Assembly (NCBI GenBank): GCA_009691725.1
Contig: SIAP01000002.1
Coordinates: forward strand, 62,001 to 126,000
Length of the DNA: 64,000 nucleotides
Source: Phycisphaerales bacterium
Lineage (GTDB): Bacteria > Planctomycetota > Phycisphaerae > Phycisphaerales > SM1A02
Direction: 5' to 3'
Of the stretch, positions 26,823 to 35,711 are shown in pieces. The position numbers were made by a program, and so were the translations under genes. Below the pieces are notes generated by a model. The model was not told where the DNA came from, searched no databases, and saw nothing but the letters and a program-made list of their open reading frames with translations. The first letter of the stretch is position 1. The number at the start of each line of letters is the position of its first letter.

Positions 26823-27713
26823 ATGGACCGAAAACGACTTGGCAGTATGCAGCAGGCCGACCTCACCGAAGGTCGACTCAACGACGATTTTCTCTTCTGG
26901 CTCAAGACAAGTGGTCCCAATTGGCTTCTTGCGGTGCTGGTCGTTGCCTGTCTCGTGATGGGTTGGAACTGGTGGAATCAACGCTCGTCACAGGCACGCG
27001 ATCTTGCGTGGAGCGAATTGAATTCCGCCGACATCCCATCGTCTCTGAAGGACGTTGCGGCGAAACATCCCGATGTTGACTCCATTGCGACCTACGCGCT
27101 GCTGAATGCGGGTGATCGATACCTCCAGAGCGTCGTGATTGGAAAACGGTTCGACCGCGAAGCGACCGCTCCAGATGCGCAACTCACACCGGAGTTGAAG
27201 GCGGAGTGGCTCAACGAAGCGGACACGCTGTACTCGGATGTCATCAAGGCATCGCAAGCAGACAGCACCGGAGGACGACGCGGCTTCGAAGTCAGCGCAC
27301 TCTTTGGGCGTGCTGCCGTGGCTGAAACACGTGGCGATGTGGCTGCAGCAAAGACAAGCCTCGAATCAGCACAGGCGCTCGCCGCATCGCATTATCCGTG
27401 GCTTGCGGGGAGCGCAAAGGCGCGCATCGGGTCGCTCTCTGTGATTTCGACCCCCTTTCCAATTCCACCTGCACCTGTTGCACTGACTCCAAGCGGGGAG
27501 ACCACCGGCGTGCCTGTCCTTGGTGCAACTCCGCCGACGACGCTGCCGATCACGGACACCGACGCGATGCGAACGCTGCTTGGCGATCTTTCCAAACCGC
27601 CAGCGCCAGCACCTGAGCCAGCGCCAGCACCTGCGCCAGCGCCAGCACCTGCGCCAGCGCCAGCACCTGCGCCAGCGCCAGCACCTGCGCCAGCGCCAGC
27701 ACCTGCGCCATAA
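26823..27713 (+). CDS. Single-pass membrane protein with TPR-like domain and Pro-Ala tail
   Basis: 296 residues. One transmembrane helix at about 32-50 follows a short cytoplasmic N-terminus, then an extracytoplasmic helical region (about 55-200) with YALLNAGDRYL and AETRGDVAAAKTSLESAQAL. The architecture resembles YfgM-like ancillary translocon or cell-division proteins with a TPR_21-type domain, an inference from topology and helical pattern. The C-terminal quarter is low complexity, ending in PAPAP repeats coded by 18-bp units. It is followed 15 bp later by rluD, so the two are probably one transcript. Confidence 0.7.
   Translation: MDRKRLGSMQQADLTEGRLNDDFLFWLKTSGPNWLLAVLVVACLVMGWNWWNQRSSQARDLAWSELNSADIPSSLKDVAAKHPDVDSIATYALLNAGDRYLQSVVIGKRFDREATAPDAQLTPELKAEWLNEADTLYSDVIKASQADSTGGRRGFEVSALFGRAAVAETRGDVAAAKTSLESAQALAASHYPWLAGSAKARIGSLSVISTPFPIPPAPVALTPSGETTGVPVLGATPPTTLPITDTDAMRTLLGDLSKPPAPAPEPAPAPAPAPAPAPAPAPAPAPAPAPAPAPAP
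27600..27707 (+). repeat. 18-bp tandem repeat (6 copies) encoding Pro-Ala tail
   Basis: Six 18-bp units (one variant, five identical) end three bases before the TAA stop of the preceding membrane-protein gene. They add a PAPAPA tail. This is the third coding repeat in the window with a unit divisible by three. Confidence 0.95.
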
Positions 27714-27728
27714 ACGCTCGGCACGAAG

Positions 27729-28907
27729 ATGCCCGCCGAACAACCCAACGACGAAACCAGCGACGCTGCATCGTCCGCCGATGGCGAACAACACCTCGGT
27801 CTCGTGACCAGCGCAGGCACGGTGGATCGCGACGCACTCTTCGCTTTGTACGAGTCATCCGCCGCAGTCGACGACGACCAGTCCGTCACTGTGACATTCA
27901 AATTGAATCACGATCTCAACAAGCGACTTGACCGCTATCTCGTGGATCGAGTTCCGTTCCTCAGTCGCACAGCACTTCAGCGACTGATTGACGAAGATGC
28001 CGTGCGTGTCAACGGGCGGGTCGCGAAGGCCAGCACGAAACTCCGCAAGGGTGATGTCGTCATCGCAACTCTTCCGCCACCGCCAAGCAGCGAGATTCCT
28101 GCAGAAGAGATGCCTCTCGACATCCTCTTTGAAGATGGCGAAGTCATTGTGATCAACAAGGCGCCGGGGCTCATCGTGCACCCCGCGCGCAGTCACAAGT
28201 CCGGAACGCTCATCAATGGTTTGGCGTGGCACTTTCAGCATCGCACGAGTGGCCAACTCTCCACTGTAGGAAAGGAGTTCGCTCGACCTGGGGTGGTGCA
28301 CCGCCTCGACAAGCACACCAGTGGGGTGATGATCGCAGCAAAAACAGATACTGCGCACTGGCGACTTGGGAAGCAGTTTGAATTGCGCCAGACCCAGAAG
28401 CGGTACCTCGCGCTCGTCCACGGACATCCCGAACCGCACGCCGACGTGATCGACCTTCCGATGGGAAAGCATCCAACGATCAAGGAACGATACGCAGTTC
28501 GGCATGACGACACCGGGAAGCCGTCGCAGACCGTCTATCGCGTGCTGGAGGAATACGCCGGATACGCACTTGTGGAACTTGAACTTCGCACTGGACGAAC
28601 CCATCAGATTCGCGTGCACATGTCGCACATTGGATATCCACTCGTCGGCGACGACATGTACGGCGGCACGCATGTCACGATGCGCGATTTCGGCGGCGAC
28701 AGCGATGAGCCGCTGCTCACACGGCAAGCGTTGCATGCCGCGCTCTTGGGAGTCCGACATCCGATCTCGAATGAGCCGATGACATTTCTCGCGCCACTGT
28801 GGAGTGATCTTCGCACTGCAGTGGATCTGCTTCGAAAGCATCGCTTCGATCGCTCTCTCAGTGTCGGTGGCACGCTCGTCGGCGTCCCGCCCTCTCCATC
28901 TGCGTGA
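27729..28907 (+). CDS. rluD: RluA/RluD-family 23S rRNA pseudouridine synthase
   Basis: 392 residues. An N-terminal S4 RNA-binding domain (about 60-125, KRLDRYLVDRVPFLSRTALQRLI) is joined to a pseudouridine synthase domain with the catalytic HRLDKHTSG motif (Asp194). Downstream are the KRYLALVHG and HQIRVHMSHIGYPLVGD motifs of the family. It isomerises uridine to pseudouridine in ribosomal RNA. The layout fits RluD, but RluC or a combined-specificity RluA-type enzyme cannot be excluded. The first 55 residues are an acidic, poorly conserved extension. It is co-oriented with and 15 bp from the upstream membrane-protein gene. Confidence 0.9.
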   Translation: MPAEQPNDETSDAASSADGEQHLGLVTSAGTVDRDALFALYESSAAVDDDQSVTVTFKLNHDLNKRLDRYLVDRVPFLSRTALQRLIDEDAVRVNGRVAKASTKLRKGDVVIATLPPPPSSEIPAEEMPLDILFEDGEVIVINKAPGLIVHPARSHKSGTLINGLAWHFQHRTSGQLSTVGKEFARPGVVHRLDKHTSGVMIAAKTDTAHWRLGKQFELRQTQKRYLALVHGHPEPHADVIDLPMGKHPTIKERYAVRHDDTGKPSQTVYRVLEEYAGYALVELELRTGRTHQIRVHMSHIGYPLVGDDMYGGTHVTMRDFGGDSDEPLLTRQALHAALLGVRHPISNEPMTFLAPLWSDLRTAVDLLRKHRFDRSLSVGGTLVGVPPSPSA

Positions 28908-29006
28908 TCTCGCCCGACCGCGTGACGGACTGAGAGTTCTCACATCTTGGAATCGTGAGTCCGCACCAAGGGGGTGATCGCACACGATCCCGAGCAGGCG
29001 AAGGAT

Positions 29007-30011
29007 CTAGATGCGTTCTTCCGCTGTGGTGCGTTGCATCAACTCCTGGAGTGCTTCCCGAGGAGTTCGTCCTGCGAAGAGAACCCCATGAACCGCCCGC
29101 GTGATTGGCATATCAACATGGTGCCGATCGGCGAGTTGCACCACAGCAGTACAAGTATCAACCCCTTCCACCACAGACGCCATGGACCGCAGCGCATCAG
29201 CGCAAGACTGACCACGACCGATGCGCTCGCCGAGCGTGCGATTGCGCCCATCACTGCTGAAACAGGTTGTGGCAAGATCGCCGATTCCAGCAGTCCCAAA
29301 GAATGACTCACGGCGACCGCCGAGTGCGATGCCGAGCCTTGCCATTTCAGCGAGTCCCCGGGCGAGCAGCGTGGCCTTTGCATTCATCCCGAGTTCCATT
29401 CCATCGACCATTCCTGCGGCGAGTGCGATCACATTCTTGATTGCCCCAGCTGCTTCCACACCGATCTGATCTGCGGAGCAATAGATCCGCCAACCCTCGC
29501 GACCGAGCGCGCTCTGCACACGCTGGGTCGCTCGCTCTTCACCAGCGGCAACGAGCGCCGTGGGGAGTCCCAGCGCAACTTCTGTCGCAATCGTCGGACC
29601 AGAAAGTGTGATCACCTCCGGCCCCGTCCCCGTGCCAATATGCAGATCCTTCAAGACTTCACTCGGTCGCATGAGCGAATGCATCTCAAACCCTTTCGCG
29701 ACACTCACGATGATCGTCTCGCTGGGGCAATCTCTGCCAAGAACCTCCCAAACACTCCGTGCGTATTGGGATGGAATGGCCGAGAGAATCAGATCAGCTC
29801 CATCCATCGCGTCGCGACCGTTCGCCGTGATCGCAATCGAAGGGGGAATGGACAAACCAGGCAGCCGAGAACTCTCTCGATTGGCGACGAGTGGTCCCAC
29901 CTCTTCGGCGTTTCGACCCCACAACGAGACACGATGTCCCGCACGCTGCGCATGGCACGCCAAGACGACACCGAACTGTCCGCAGCCGATCACGGCAATC
30001 CGTTCTGCCAT
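29007..30011 (-). CDS. gpsA: NAD(P)-dependent glycerol-3-phosphate dehydrogenase
   Basis: 334 residues. The N-terminal Rossmann motif is VIGCGQFGVVLACHA (GxGxxG) at about 7-21. KGFE, SGPTIATEVA, the catalytic-lysine segment AIKNVIALAAGMVDGM and the GIGDLATTCFS motif all occur in order. It reduces dihydroxyacetone phosphate to glycerol-3-phosphate, the backbone for phospholipids, in the cytoplasm. The length is standard. It is monocistronic and divergent from the P-type ATPase gene across 82 bp. The 99-bp gap to rluD downstream holds only a weak CTCAC/GTGAG inverted repeat without a T-tract. Confidence 0.95.
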   Translation of the reverse strand: MAERIAVIGCGQFGVVLACHAQRAGHRVSLWGRNAEEVGPLVANRESSRLPGLSIPPSIAITANGRDAMDGADLILSAIPSQYARSVWEVLGRDCPSETIIVSVAKGFEMHSLMRPSEVLKDLHIGTGTGPEVITLSGPTIATEVALGLPTALVAAGEERATQRVQSALGREGWRIYCSADQIGVEAAGAIKNVIALAAGMVDGMELGMNAKATLLARGLAEMARLGIALGGRRESFFGTAGIGDLATTCFSSDGRNRTLGERIGRGQSCADALRSMASVVEGVDTCTAVVQLADRHHVDMPITRAVHGVLFAGRTPREALQELMQRTTAEERI

Positions 30012-30093
30012 CCACGCAACCTACCACGGTTGCGATCGCTCGGCGCCCTCTTGCCCTCTGTTCCATTAGGATGCACATTGGAGACTTACGAAC

Positions 30094-32133
30094 ATGACCA
30101 GCATGGATAGCAAGACTGCACCTCTTCCGATCGACAAGGATGCCGACTCTGCGCTTGATGGCGCACGGCTCGAGCGGCGATTGTTCATCGCACTCTGCGG
30201 TGGAATGTTGCTGCTCGTCGCTTGGTTGGGTGAAGCGCTGCTCAATGTGGAGTCTTCTGTGGCCCAAATCCCCGCGGTGATCGGAGCGATCATCCTGACG
30301 GTTCCGATGGCGATGGGCGCGATCAAAGAATTGCGATTGGGTCGACCATCGAGTGATTCCCTCGCAACGCTTGCCGTCCTGGCAGCGATGGCGAACCACC
30401 TCTATTTAGCCGCTGGTTTTCTCGCATTTTTTCTGTGGCTCTCGGAACTCATTCTCTCGCGCACTGCGTGGGGTGCGCAGCGTGCCATCCGAGAACTGCT
30501 CGAACTCACTCCCGATATGGCGCGCATCGTCGATGCCGACGGATCTGAGCGAGAGGTCAGCCGGACAGTGGTCCGCGTCGGCGACATCGTCCGTGTTCGC
30601 CCCGGTGAGAACCTTCCAGCAGATGGTCGAATCATTCGTGGAATGACCAACATCAATCAGGCTTCGCTGACTGGTGAAGCCGTCCCGGTGGAAGCACAAC
30701 CCGGGTTGGACGTGTATGCAGGCACCACCAATCTGACCGGTCAGATCGACATCGAAGTCAGGGCGGTGGCGGGCGAGACGACCATCGGCAAGGTCGAATT
30801 GCTCATCCGTGAAGCAGAGAATTCTCGCAGCGACCGACAAGAACTCATCGAACGGTTGGCGTCGTACTACGTTCCCGTTGTGCTGATGGTGGCTGGTCTC
30901 GTCTGGTTCTTCACGAGCAAGAGTGCGATCCCCACGGTGCGCGCTGACGCCGCCGTTCGTGCCATCACGGTGCTCGTGGTGACTTGCCCTGGTGCGCTCC
31001 TCATCGCCTACCCAACTGCGATGGTTGCTGCATTTGCGGCGGCCGCGCGCTTGGGAATCATGATCAAGCAGACTCGAACGCTCGAAGCCGCTGGTCGCAT
31101 TGATACGGTGGTGCTCGACAAGACCGGCACACTCACCACTGGAAAGTTCAGCGTGAGCCGACTCGCTCCGGCAGAGGGATGCGATGGCGCGGCGCTGCTG
31201 CAAGCGGCCGCCGATTGCGAACAGTCGTCGAACCATCCGCTTGCTCGAAGCATTCTCGACACCGCGACGCGGGCGCGCATCGTGCCGGTCAGTCTCTCGT
31301 CGTACGAGGAAATGCATGGGCGCGGAGTCTGCGCAAAGACAACTGTTGGATCGACGATTCACGCTGGGCGATCCCAGTGGCTGCGCGAGTTGAACCCCTC
31401 GCTCGCAGAGGCGATCTCGAAGGTCGAAGAACGAATTGAGGGAATGTCAAGCGTGCATGTCATGCGCGATGGCATGTACCTCGGTGCCGTTGGGCTCGAG
31501 GACAAGTTGCGGCAAAACGCTGCGGAATCTGTGGCGCGATTGCGACAACTTGGAGTCCGACGGGTGTGCATCTTTACTGGAGACCGACTCGCCGTGGCGC
31601 GTCAAGTGGGCGAGGCGGTCGGCGTCGACACGATTGAGGCCGAATGCCTGCCTGAAGAAAAGCACGAGGAATTGAAGTATCTCCTCCAGCGCGGCCACAA
31701 GGTTCTCGTCGTCGGCGATGGCATCAATGACGGACCAATCCTCGCCAGCGCCGATGTGGGTGTTGCGATGGGACTCTCGGGATCCGACATCGCCACCAAC
31801 AGTGCTGGCGTTGCGCTCATGAATGAAGACCTTCGGCACATTCCATTTCTGTTGGAACTTGCGAGCAAGGCCCGAGGCGTCATCGCAGTCAACATCGCCA
31901 TCAGCTTGCTCCTTGCCACGATCGGTTTGGCATTGGCCGCGACGGGGCAGATTGATATCTGGGTGACTCCCTTCTACCAAGCAGCTGCGTATGTCTTCGT
32001 CATCGCCAACAGTTTGCGACTCGTTCGATTCGGCGAAGAACACGCGGATTCCGAGGAGATTCGCCGGATGATGGAGTCCAATCGCGCTCAGAAACCCATT
32101 CGTGCAGCGCAGCGCCTTGCCTCTCAGGCGTAA
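30094..32133 (+). CDS. P1B-type (heavy-metal) ATPase with CPG in place of CPC
   Basis: 679 residues. The cytoplasmic N-terminus has only about 30 residues and no HMA domain. P-type ATPase signatures are intact: SLTGEAVP (actuator), DKTGTLT with phosphorylated Asp342, the P1B histidine-proline pair SSNHPLARSI, and GDGINDGPIL. The membrane metal-site motif in helix 6 reads TCPGALLIAYPTA (Cys298-Pro299-Gly300), so the second cysteine usual in Cu/Zn/Cd pumps is a glycine. The transported ion is therefore uncertain. A plausible promoter is TAGGAT at 30067-30072 and the ATG is preceded by GGAG at 30080-30083, a standard Shine-Dalgarno. The 3' end overlaps the cytochrome-domain gene by 32 bp. Confidence 0.9.
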   Translation: MTSMDSKTAPLPIDKDADSALDGARLERRLFIALCGGMLLLVAWLGEALLNVESSVAQIPAVIGAIILTVPMAMGAIKELRLGRPSSDSLATLAVLAAMANHLYLAAGFLAFFLWLSELILSRTAWGAQRAIRELLELTPDMARIVDADGSEREVSRTVVRVGDIVRVRPGENLPADGRIIRGMTNINQASLTGEAVPVEAQPGLDVYAGTTNLTGQIDIEVRAVAGETTIGKVELLIREAENSRSDRQELIERLASYYVPVVLMVAGLVWFFTSKSAIPTVRADAAVRAITVLVVTCPGALLIAYPTAMVAAFAAAARLGIMIKQTRTLEAAGRIDTVVLDKTGTLTTGKFSVSRLAPAEGCDGAALLQAAADCEQSSNHPLARSILDTATRARIVPVSLSSYEEMHGRGVCAKTTVGSTIHAGRSQWLRELNPSLAEAISKVEERIEGMSSVHVMRDGMYLGAVGLEDKLRQNAAESVARLRQLGVRRVCIFTGDRLAVARQVGEAVGVDTIEAECLPEEKHEELKYLLQRGHKVLVVGDGINDGPILASADVGVAMGLSGSDIATNSAGVALMNEDLRHIPFLLELASKARGVIAVNIAISLLLATIGLALAATGQIDIWVTPFYQAAAYVFVIANSLRLVRFGEEHADSEEIRRMMESNRAQKPIRAAQRLASQA

Positions 32134-33373
32134 GAACACTGCGGGGATCACCGCAGTTCGCTCCGCGCGCTGGGCATCTCGTGCGATTGGCATTTCGATC
32201 TCGCTCGCGTCGGGCCCCTCACCGATCTCGCACGCGTGCAGTGAAGAAGAAGTCGGCGCTCGAATCTTCGCGCAATCCTGTCTGCCCTGCCATCGATCCA
32301 ACGGGAGTGCTGGACTGGACCTGAGCGAGTCACGCGCCCTGCGTCGCCGCGCTCCAACCGCGATCTCCCTCATTCAGGATGGACTCATGCCGCCGTGGTT
32401 GCCATCCTCCTCGGGAGCACCGCTGCGTCACGCTCGCACGCTGGATTCGCGGGATCGCCAGTCGCTCGTTGATTGGCTCGCGCGCGGTGCGCTCAGCGCG
32501 CCTTCGTCCAGCGCCCCTGCGCTCAGCGCCAGTGCGCTGTCCGTCCAGATGCCCCCGGCGGAAGAGCCTCACCCAATGTCCATGACCATCGCGGACGAGT
32601 GGTCGGTCAATGCAGATCCTGGGATGATCCTGCGATCCTTCGCAGTGGCGCAACCTGAAACGCCACCGCTTCTCGTGAGCGCAATCGAAATGGCAGCTGA
32701 AGTTCCAGGAGTGGTGCACCAAGTGTCGCTCCTCTGGGACACACACGGCTATGGCGTTCGACTCGATCGCGGAGATCCTGCGCCGGGATACGACGCGGTC
32801 GGTGACATCGGGTTCAGCGCGTCCGGCGTCGCAGGATCCATCTCTCGGCTGATGCCCCGATTCGAGCTGCCTGCGGGCTATGCGCTGCGAATTCCAGATT
32901 GCGCAACGCTCATCGCAGAGGTGCATGCGGAGGGGCGTGGCAAGGTGGAGTCGCCCACGGTGACGCTAAAGTTTTTCCCGCCAGCATCGCCCGTGCGAGT
33001 GCTCTCGGCAATTTCATTCAGCGGCGTTCGCGGCGCAGTCGTCACCGCCGACTGCAGCGCAATCGCGATCTCGATTCGCGCTGGCTCGCGCGTGCAATCA
33101 CTGCAAGCGGTGTCAGTCGATCACACTGGCATCGAGCGAATTCTCCTAGACATTCCAAAGTGGAATGAGCGCTTTGTGGAAATGTGGATCTTCGACTCAA
33201 AGCAGAGACTCGCAGCGGGATCGAACCTGGTTGTGCGGTCGACCATCAACGCCGATGCCGCACAGATCCCTCTCGATGATCACGCCGCTGCGATGAGCAT
33301 TCCAACAGTCGTGGTGCTTGTCGCAGAGGATGCGACACCCTTGGAATCAGCTTGTGAGCCATCGCGTGAGTGA
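32102..33373 (+). CDS. Secreted cytochrome c-domain protein with degenerate monooxygenase-like region
   Basis: 423 residues with a twin-arginine-free signal peptide (about 9-46). A small cytochrome c-like domain follows with SCLPCHRSNGSAGL (Cys60, Cys63, His64), then GLMPPWLP and DRQSLVDWLARGA, typical of planctomycete cytochrome domains. The rest resembles copper type II ascorbate-dependent monooxygenase proteins, but the HYHPTG-type copper ligand reads VHAEGRGK and the second copper motif is not seen. It probably lost catalysis or is only a fold relative. It sits in the periplasm and overlaps the ATPase stop by 32 bp, suggesting co-expression. The start at 32102 is the only plausible in-frame ATG near the overlap. 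Confidence 0.7.
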   Translation: MQRSALPLRRKNTAGITAVRSARWASRAIGISISLASGPSPISHACSEEEVGARIFAQSCLPCHRSNGSAGLDLSESRALRRRAPTAISLIQDGLMPPWLPSSSGAPLRHARTLDSRDRQSLVDWLARGALSAPSSSAPALSASALSVQMPPAEEPHPMSMTIADEWSVNADPGMILRSFAVAQPETPPLLVSAIEMAAEVPGVVHQVSLLWDTHGYGVRLDRGDPAPGYDAVGDIGFSASGVAGSISRLMPRFELPAGYALRIPDCATLIAEVHAEGRGKVESPTVTLKFFPPASPVRVLSAISFSGVRGAVVTADCSAIAISIRAGSRVQSLQAVSVDHTGIERILLDIPKWNERFVEMWIFDSKQRLAAGSNLVVRSTINADAAQIPLDDHAAAMSIPTVVVLVAEDATPLESACEPSRE

Positions 33374-33427
33374 CTCGCGTGAGTGATCGCGCTGGACGAC
33401 CACATTGGGAGCGACCATCCCCCTCAC

Positions 33428-34528
33428 TCAGGCAATCGTGACCTTTGCGTCAAGATAGACATCCTGAATCGCGTTGAGCAACTTGACGCCCTCGGCCATC
33501 GGTCGCTGGAAGCACTTTCGCCCTGAAATGAGCCCAGTTCCGCCTGCGCGCTTGTTGATGACTGCAGTGCGGACGGCATCTGCAAAGTCATTTGCCCCAC
33601 TCGCGCCGCCCGAATTGATCAGCCCGGATCGCCCTGCGAAACAATTGAGCACTTGATATCGCGTCAAGTCAATCGGATGATCCGTGCAGAGTTCCGTGTA
33701 GATCCGAGAGTCGAACTTGCCATAGCTCGACCCACCCATGTTGAGCGCCTGATATCCACCATTGCGATCAGCCTGCTTCTGCTTGATGATGTCCGCTTGA
33801 ATAGTGACCCCCAAATGATTCGCCTGACCGGTCAGGTCGGCACTCGTGTGATAATCCTTGCCATCTTTGACAAACGCACTGTTGCGCAAGTAACACCACA
33901 AGACGGTCACCATGCCAAGTTCATGCGCATGTTGAAATGCATCGGCAATCTCGACGATCTGTCGATCCGAGTCGTCCGAACCGAAGTAAATCGTTGCGCC
34001 CACTGCGGCGGCTCCAAGGTTCCACGCCTCTTCGACTGACCCAAACAGAATCTGCTTGTGTTGATTTGGAAAAGTCAGCAGCTCGTTGTGGTTCAACTTC
34101 ACAAGGAATGGAATCTTGTGCGAATACTTTCGAGCCACCGAGCCAAACACCCCAAAGGTGGTCGCAACCGCATTGCACCCGCCCTCAATCGCCAACTTGA
34201 TGATGTTCTCGCCATCGAAATAGATCGGATTCTTTGCGAAACTCGCTCCTGCGGAGTGTTCGATCCCCTGATCGACGGGAAGGATGCTGCAATAGCCAGT
34301 TCCAGCGAGCCGCCCAGTGTTGAAAAGCGCCTGCATGTTGCGCAAGACCTGCGGATGACGGTCACTTTGGATCCAAATGCGGTCGACAAAGTCAGGACCG
34401 GGAAGGTGAATCAAATCCTTGCTCACTTTGGCTCGGTAGTCCAGCAATGCGTGGGCGTCTGCGCCGAGCAACTCCTCCATCGATGGGGTTGCGCTCGTCG
34501 TTGCGGGTCTCGTGGCAGTGCTCGACAT
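33428..34528 (-). CDS. fbaB: Class I fructose-bisphosphate aldolase (FbaB/DhnA-type)
   Basis: 366 residues of the archaeal-type class I aldolase family, a lysine Schiff-base enzyme unrelated in sequence to the animal one. Recognisable stretches are [44 protein letters not shown] and a C-terminal [17 protein letters not shown] with the phosphate-binding glycine loop. It cleaves fructose-1,6-bisphosphate to two trioses in glycolysis or the reverse in gluconeogenesis. The leader has an AAGGAG Shine-Dalgarno 8 nt before ATG and a TATCCT -10-like hexamer near 34550-34555 (minus strand), as expected for a highly expressed gene. It is divergent from the RNase HII-like gene. Confidence 0.92.
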   Translation of the reverse strand: MSSTATRPATTSATPSMEELLGADAHALLDYRAKVSKDLIHLPGPDFVDRIWIQSDRHPQVLRNMQALFNTGRLAGTGYCSILPVDQGIEHSAGASFAKNPIYFDGENIIKLAIEGGCNAVATTFGVFGSVARKYSHKIPFLVKLNHNELLTFPNQHKQILFGSVEEAWNLGAAAVGATIYFGSDDSDRQIVEIADAFQHAHELGMVTVLWCYLRNSAFVKDGKDYHTSADLTGQANHLGVTIQADIIKQKQADRNGGYQALNMGGSSYGKFDSRIYTELCTDHPIDLTRYQVLNCFAGRSGLINSGGASGANDFADAVRTAVINKRAGGTGLISGRKCFQRPMAEGVKLLNAIQDVYLDAKVTIA

Positions 34529-34609
34529 CGGGTTCGCTCCTTGGAGTTGGTGAAAAATTCAGGATACCACGCTCGCACGCGCGCGACGCAACGGTCACAA
34601 TGCCTGCAC

Positions 34610-35590
34610 ATGCTCGTCTACGCAGGAATTGATGAAGCAGGCTACGGACCCTTGCTTGGACCACTCTGCGTCGCCTGCTCGACATGGACCATCGAAGACA
34701 GTTGCGATCCACGCGAACCACCAAATCTGTGGAAATCGCTCGCGCGCGCAGTGTGTCGCAGCACCAAGGACAAGCGCGGGAGAATCGCCATCAACGACAG
34801 CAAGAAGTTGAAGGGAACAGGAACCAATGGCGCCCATCCGATGCGCGCGCTCGAACGGGGCGTCCTCGCCGCACTCAGTCTTCCCATCGGAATGCCTCTG
34901 CTCACCACGGATCTGGCTCTCTTCGATCGTGTGGAGTGCATCGACCCCGCTGCGAGTGCCCCGTGGTACGAAGGATCAACCGCACTTCCGTGGGCGTGTG
35001 AGAGCGCGCAAATTCAGATCGCGTGTGCGATGCTTCGACGTGCGGCAATGGACGCGGGAGTCACTGGACATGGCGTCATCTGCAAAGCCGTCGACGCCGA
35101 TGCGATCAACGACGCCGCCGAGCGCGGCATGATCAAGACGAGCGTCCCATGGTCGCTCTTAGTCGATCACCTCACGCGACTCCGCGAGCGTTGGCCGACA
35201 ACTCCGCTGCGCGTTGCTGCAGATCGACAGAGCGGGCGCATGCGATATGTCGATGACCTCCTCCGTGCATTTCCCAACGATCGGCTGACCATCATTCGTG
35301 AGGACCTTCGGGACAGCGTCTACCACCTCGATCGTGCGAATGCGCCGATGGTCATCTCATTCACTGTCGAGGGCGAGAACGATCACTTTCCAATCGCGTT
35401 GGCCTCGATGACTGCCAAGTATGTTCGAGAACTCTGGATGGCGCGCCTGAACCGATGGTTTGCAGCGCGCGTCGCCGATCTTGTTCCGACTGCTGGGTAT
35501 GTGCAAGATGGCAGACGTTTCGTCGGATTGGTGCGTGGGGCACTCGCCACCACCGGACTGCACGAACGACGGTTGATTCGCTCCGTCTAG
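34610..35590 (+). CDS. RNase HII-like protein with DEAGYGP motif
   Basis: 326 residues, longer than bacterial RNase HII (about 200-260). The opening YAGIDEAGYGPLLGPLCVA is a clear variant of the RNase HII GIDEAGRGPLAGP motif with the first Asp and Glu. NDSKKLKG, VAADRQSGRM (candidate third Asp) and MTAKYVRELWMARL (candidate fourth acidic residue) follow in order, so the DEDD site could be complete. The middle contains extra residues. The enzyme would nick RNA-DNA hybrids, possibly with altered specificity. It is the only such protein in the window. I take ATG at 34610, which precedes the conserved strand; an earlier open frame runs under fbaB. Confidence 0.75.
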   Translation: MLVYAGIDEAGYGPLLGPLCVACSTWTIEDSCDPREPPNLWKSLARAVCRSTKDKRGRIAINDSKKLKGTGTNGAHPMRALERGVLAALSLPIGMPLLTTDLALFDRVECIDPAASAPWYEGSTALPWACESAQIQIACAMLRRAAMDAGVTGHGVICKAVDADAINDAAERGMIKTSVPWSLLVDHLTRLRERWPTTPLRVAADRQSGRMRYVDDLLRAFPNDRLTIIREDLRDSVYHLDRANAPMVISFTVEGENDHFPIALASMTAKYVRELWMARLNRWFAARVADLVPTAGYVQDGRRFVGLVRGALATTGLHERRLIRSV

Positions 35591-35650
35591 GTTCAGCTCC
35601 ATCCCCTCATTCTGTCGCTTTTCGTGGTGGGGAGTCGGATGCGCGGCGTA

Positions 35651-35678
35651 TTGACCAATGCCCCCCCTTTGCTAGACT
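35651..35678 (+). promoter_or_regulatory. Candidate sigma70-type promoter for fusA
   Basis: TTGACC (35651-35656) and TAGACT (35673-35678) are separated by 16 bp. The predicted start leaves a leader of about 25 nt before the fusA ATG at 35712. A Shine-Dalgarno-like TGGAG lies at 35696-35700. Five of six -35 and four of six -10 bases match consensus. Confidence 0.5.
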
Positions 35679-35711
35679 TCGGGACTCTTTACTACTGGAG
35701 CATTCGACACC

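Noticed and set aside
27366-27901. Minus-strand frames with WRWRRC and GAGAG repeats
   Set aside because: They are translations of the Pro-Ala repeat on the wrong strand.
28908-29006. Terminator between rluD and gpsA
   Set aside because: Only a five-base inverted repeat (CTCAC/GTGAG) without a T-tract.
34058-34609. N-terminal extension of the RNase HII-like protein
   Set aside because: It is antisense to fbaB; the conserved first strand begins at 34610.
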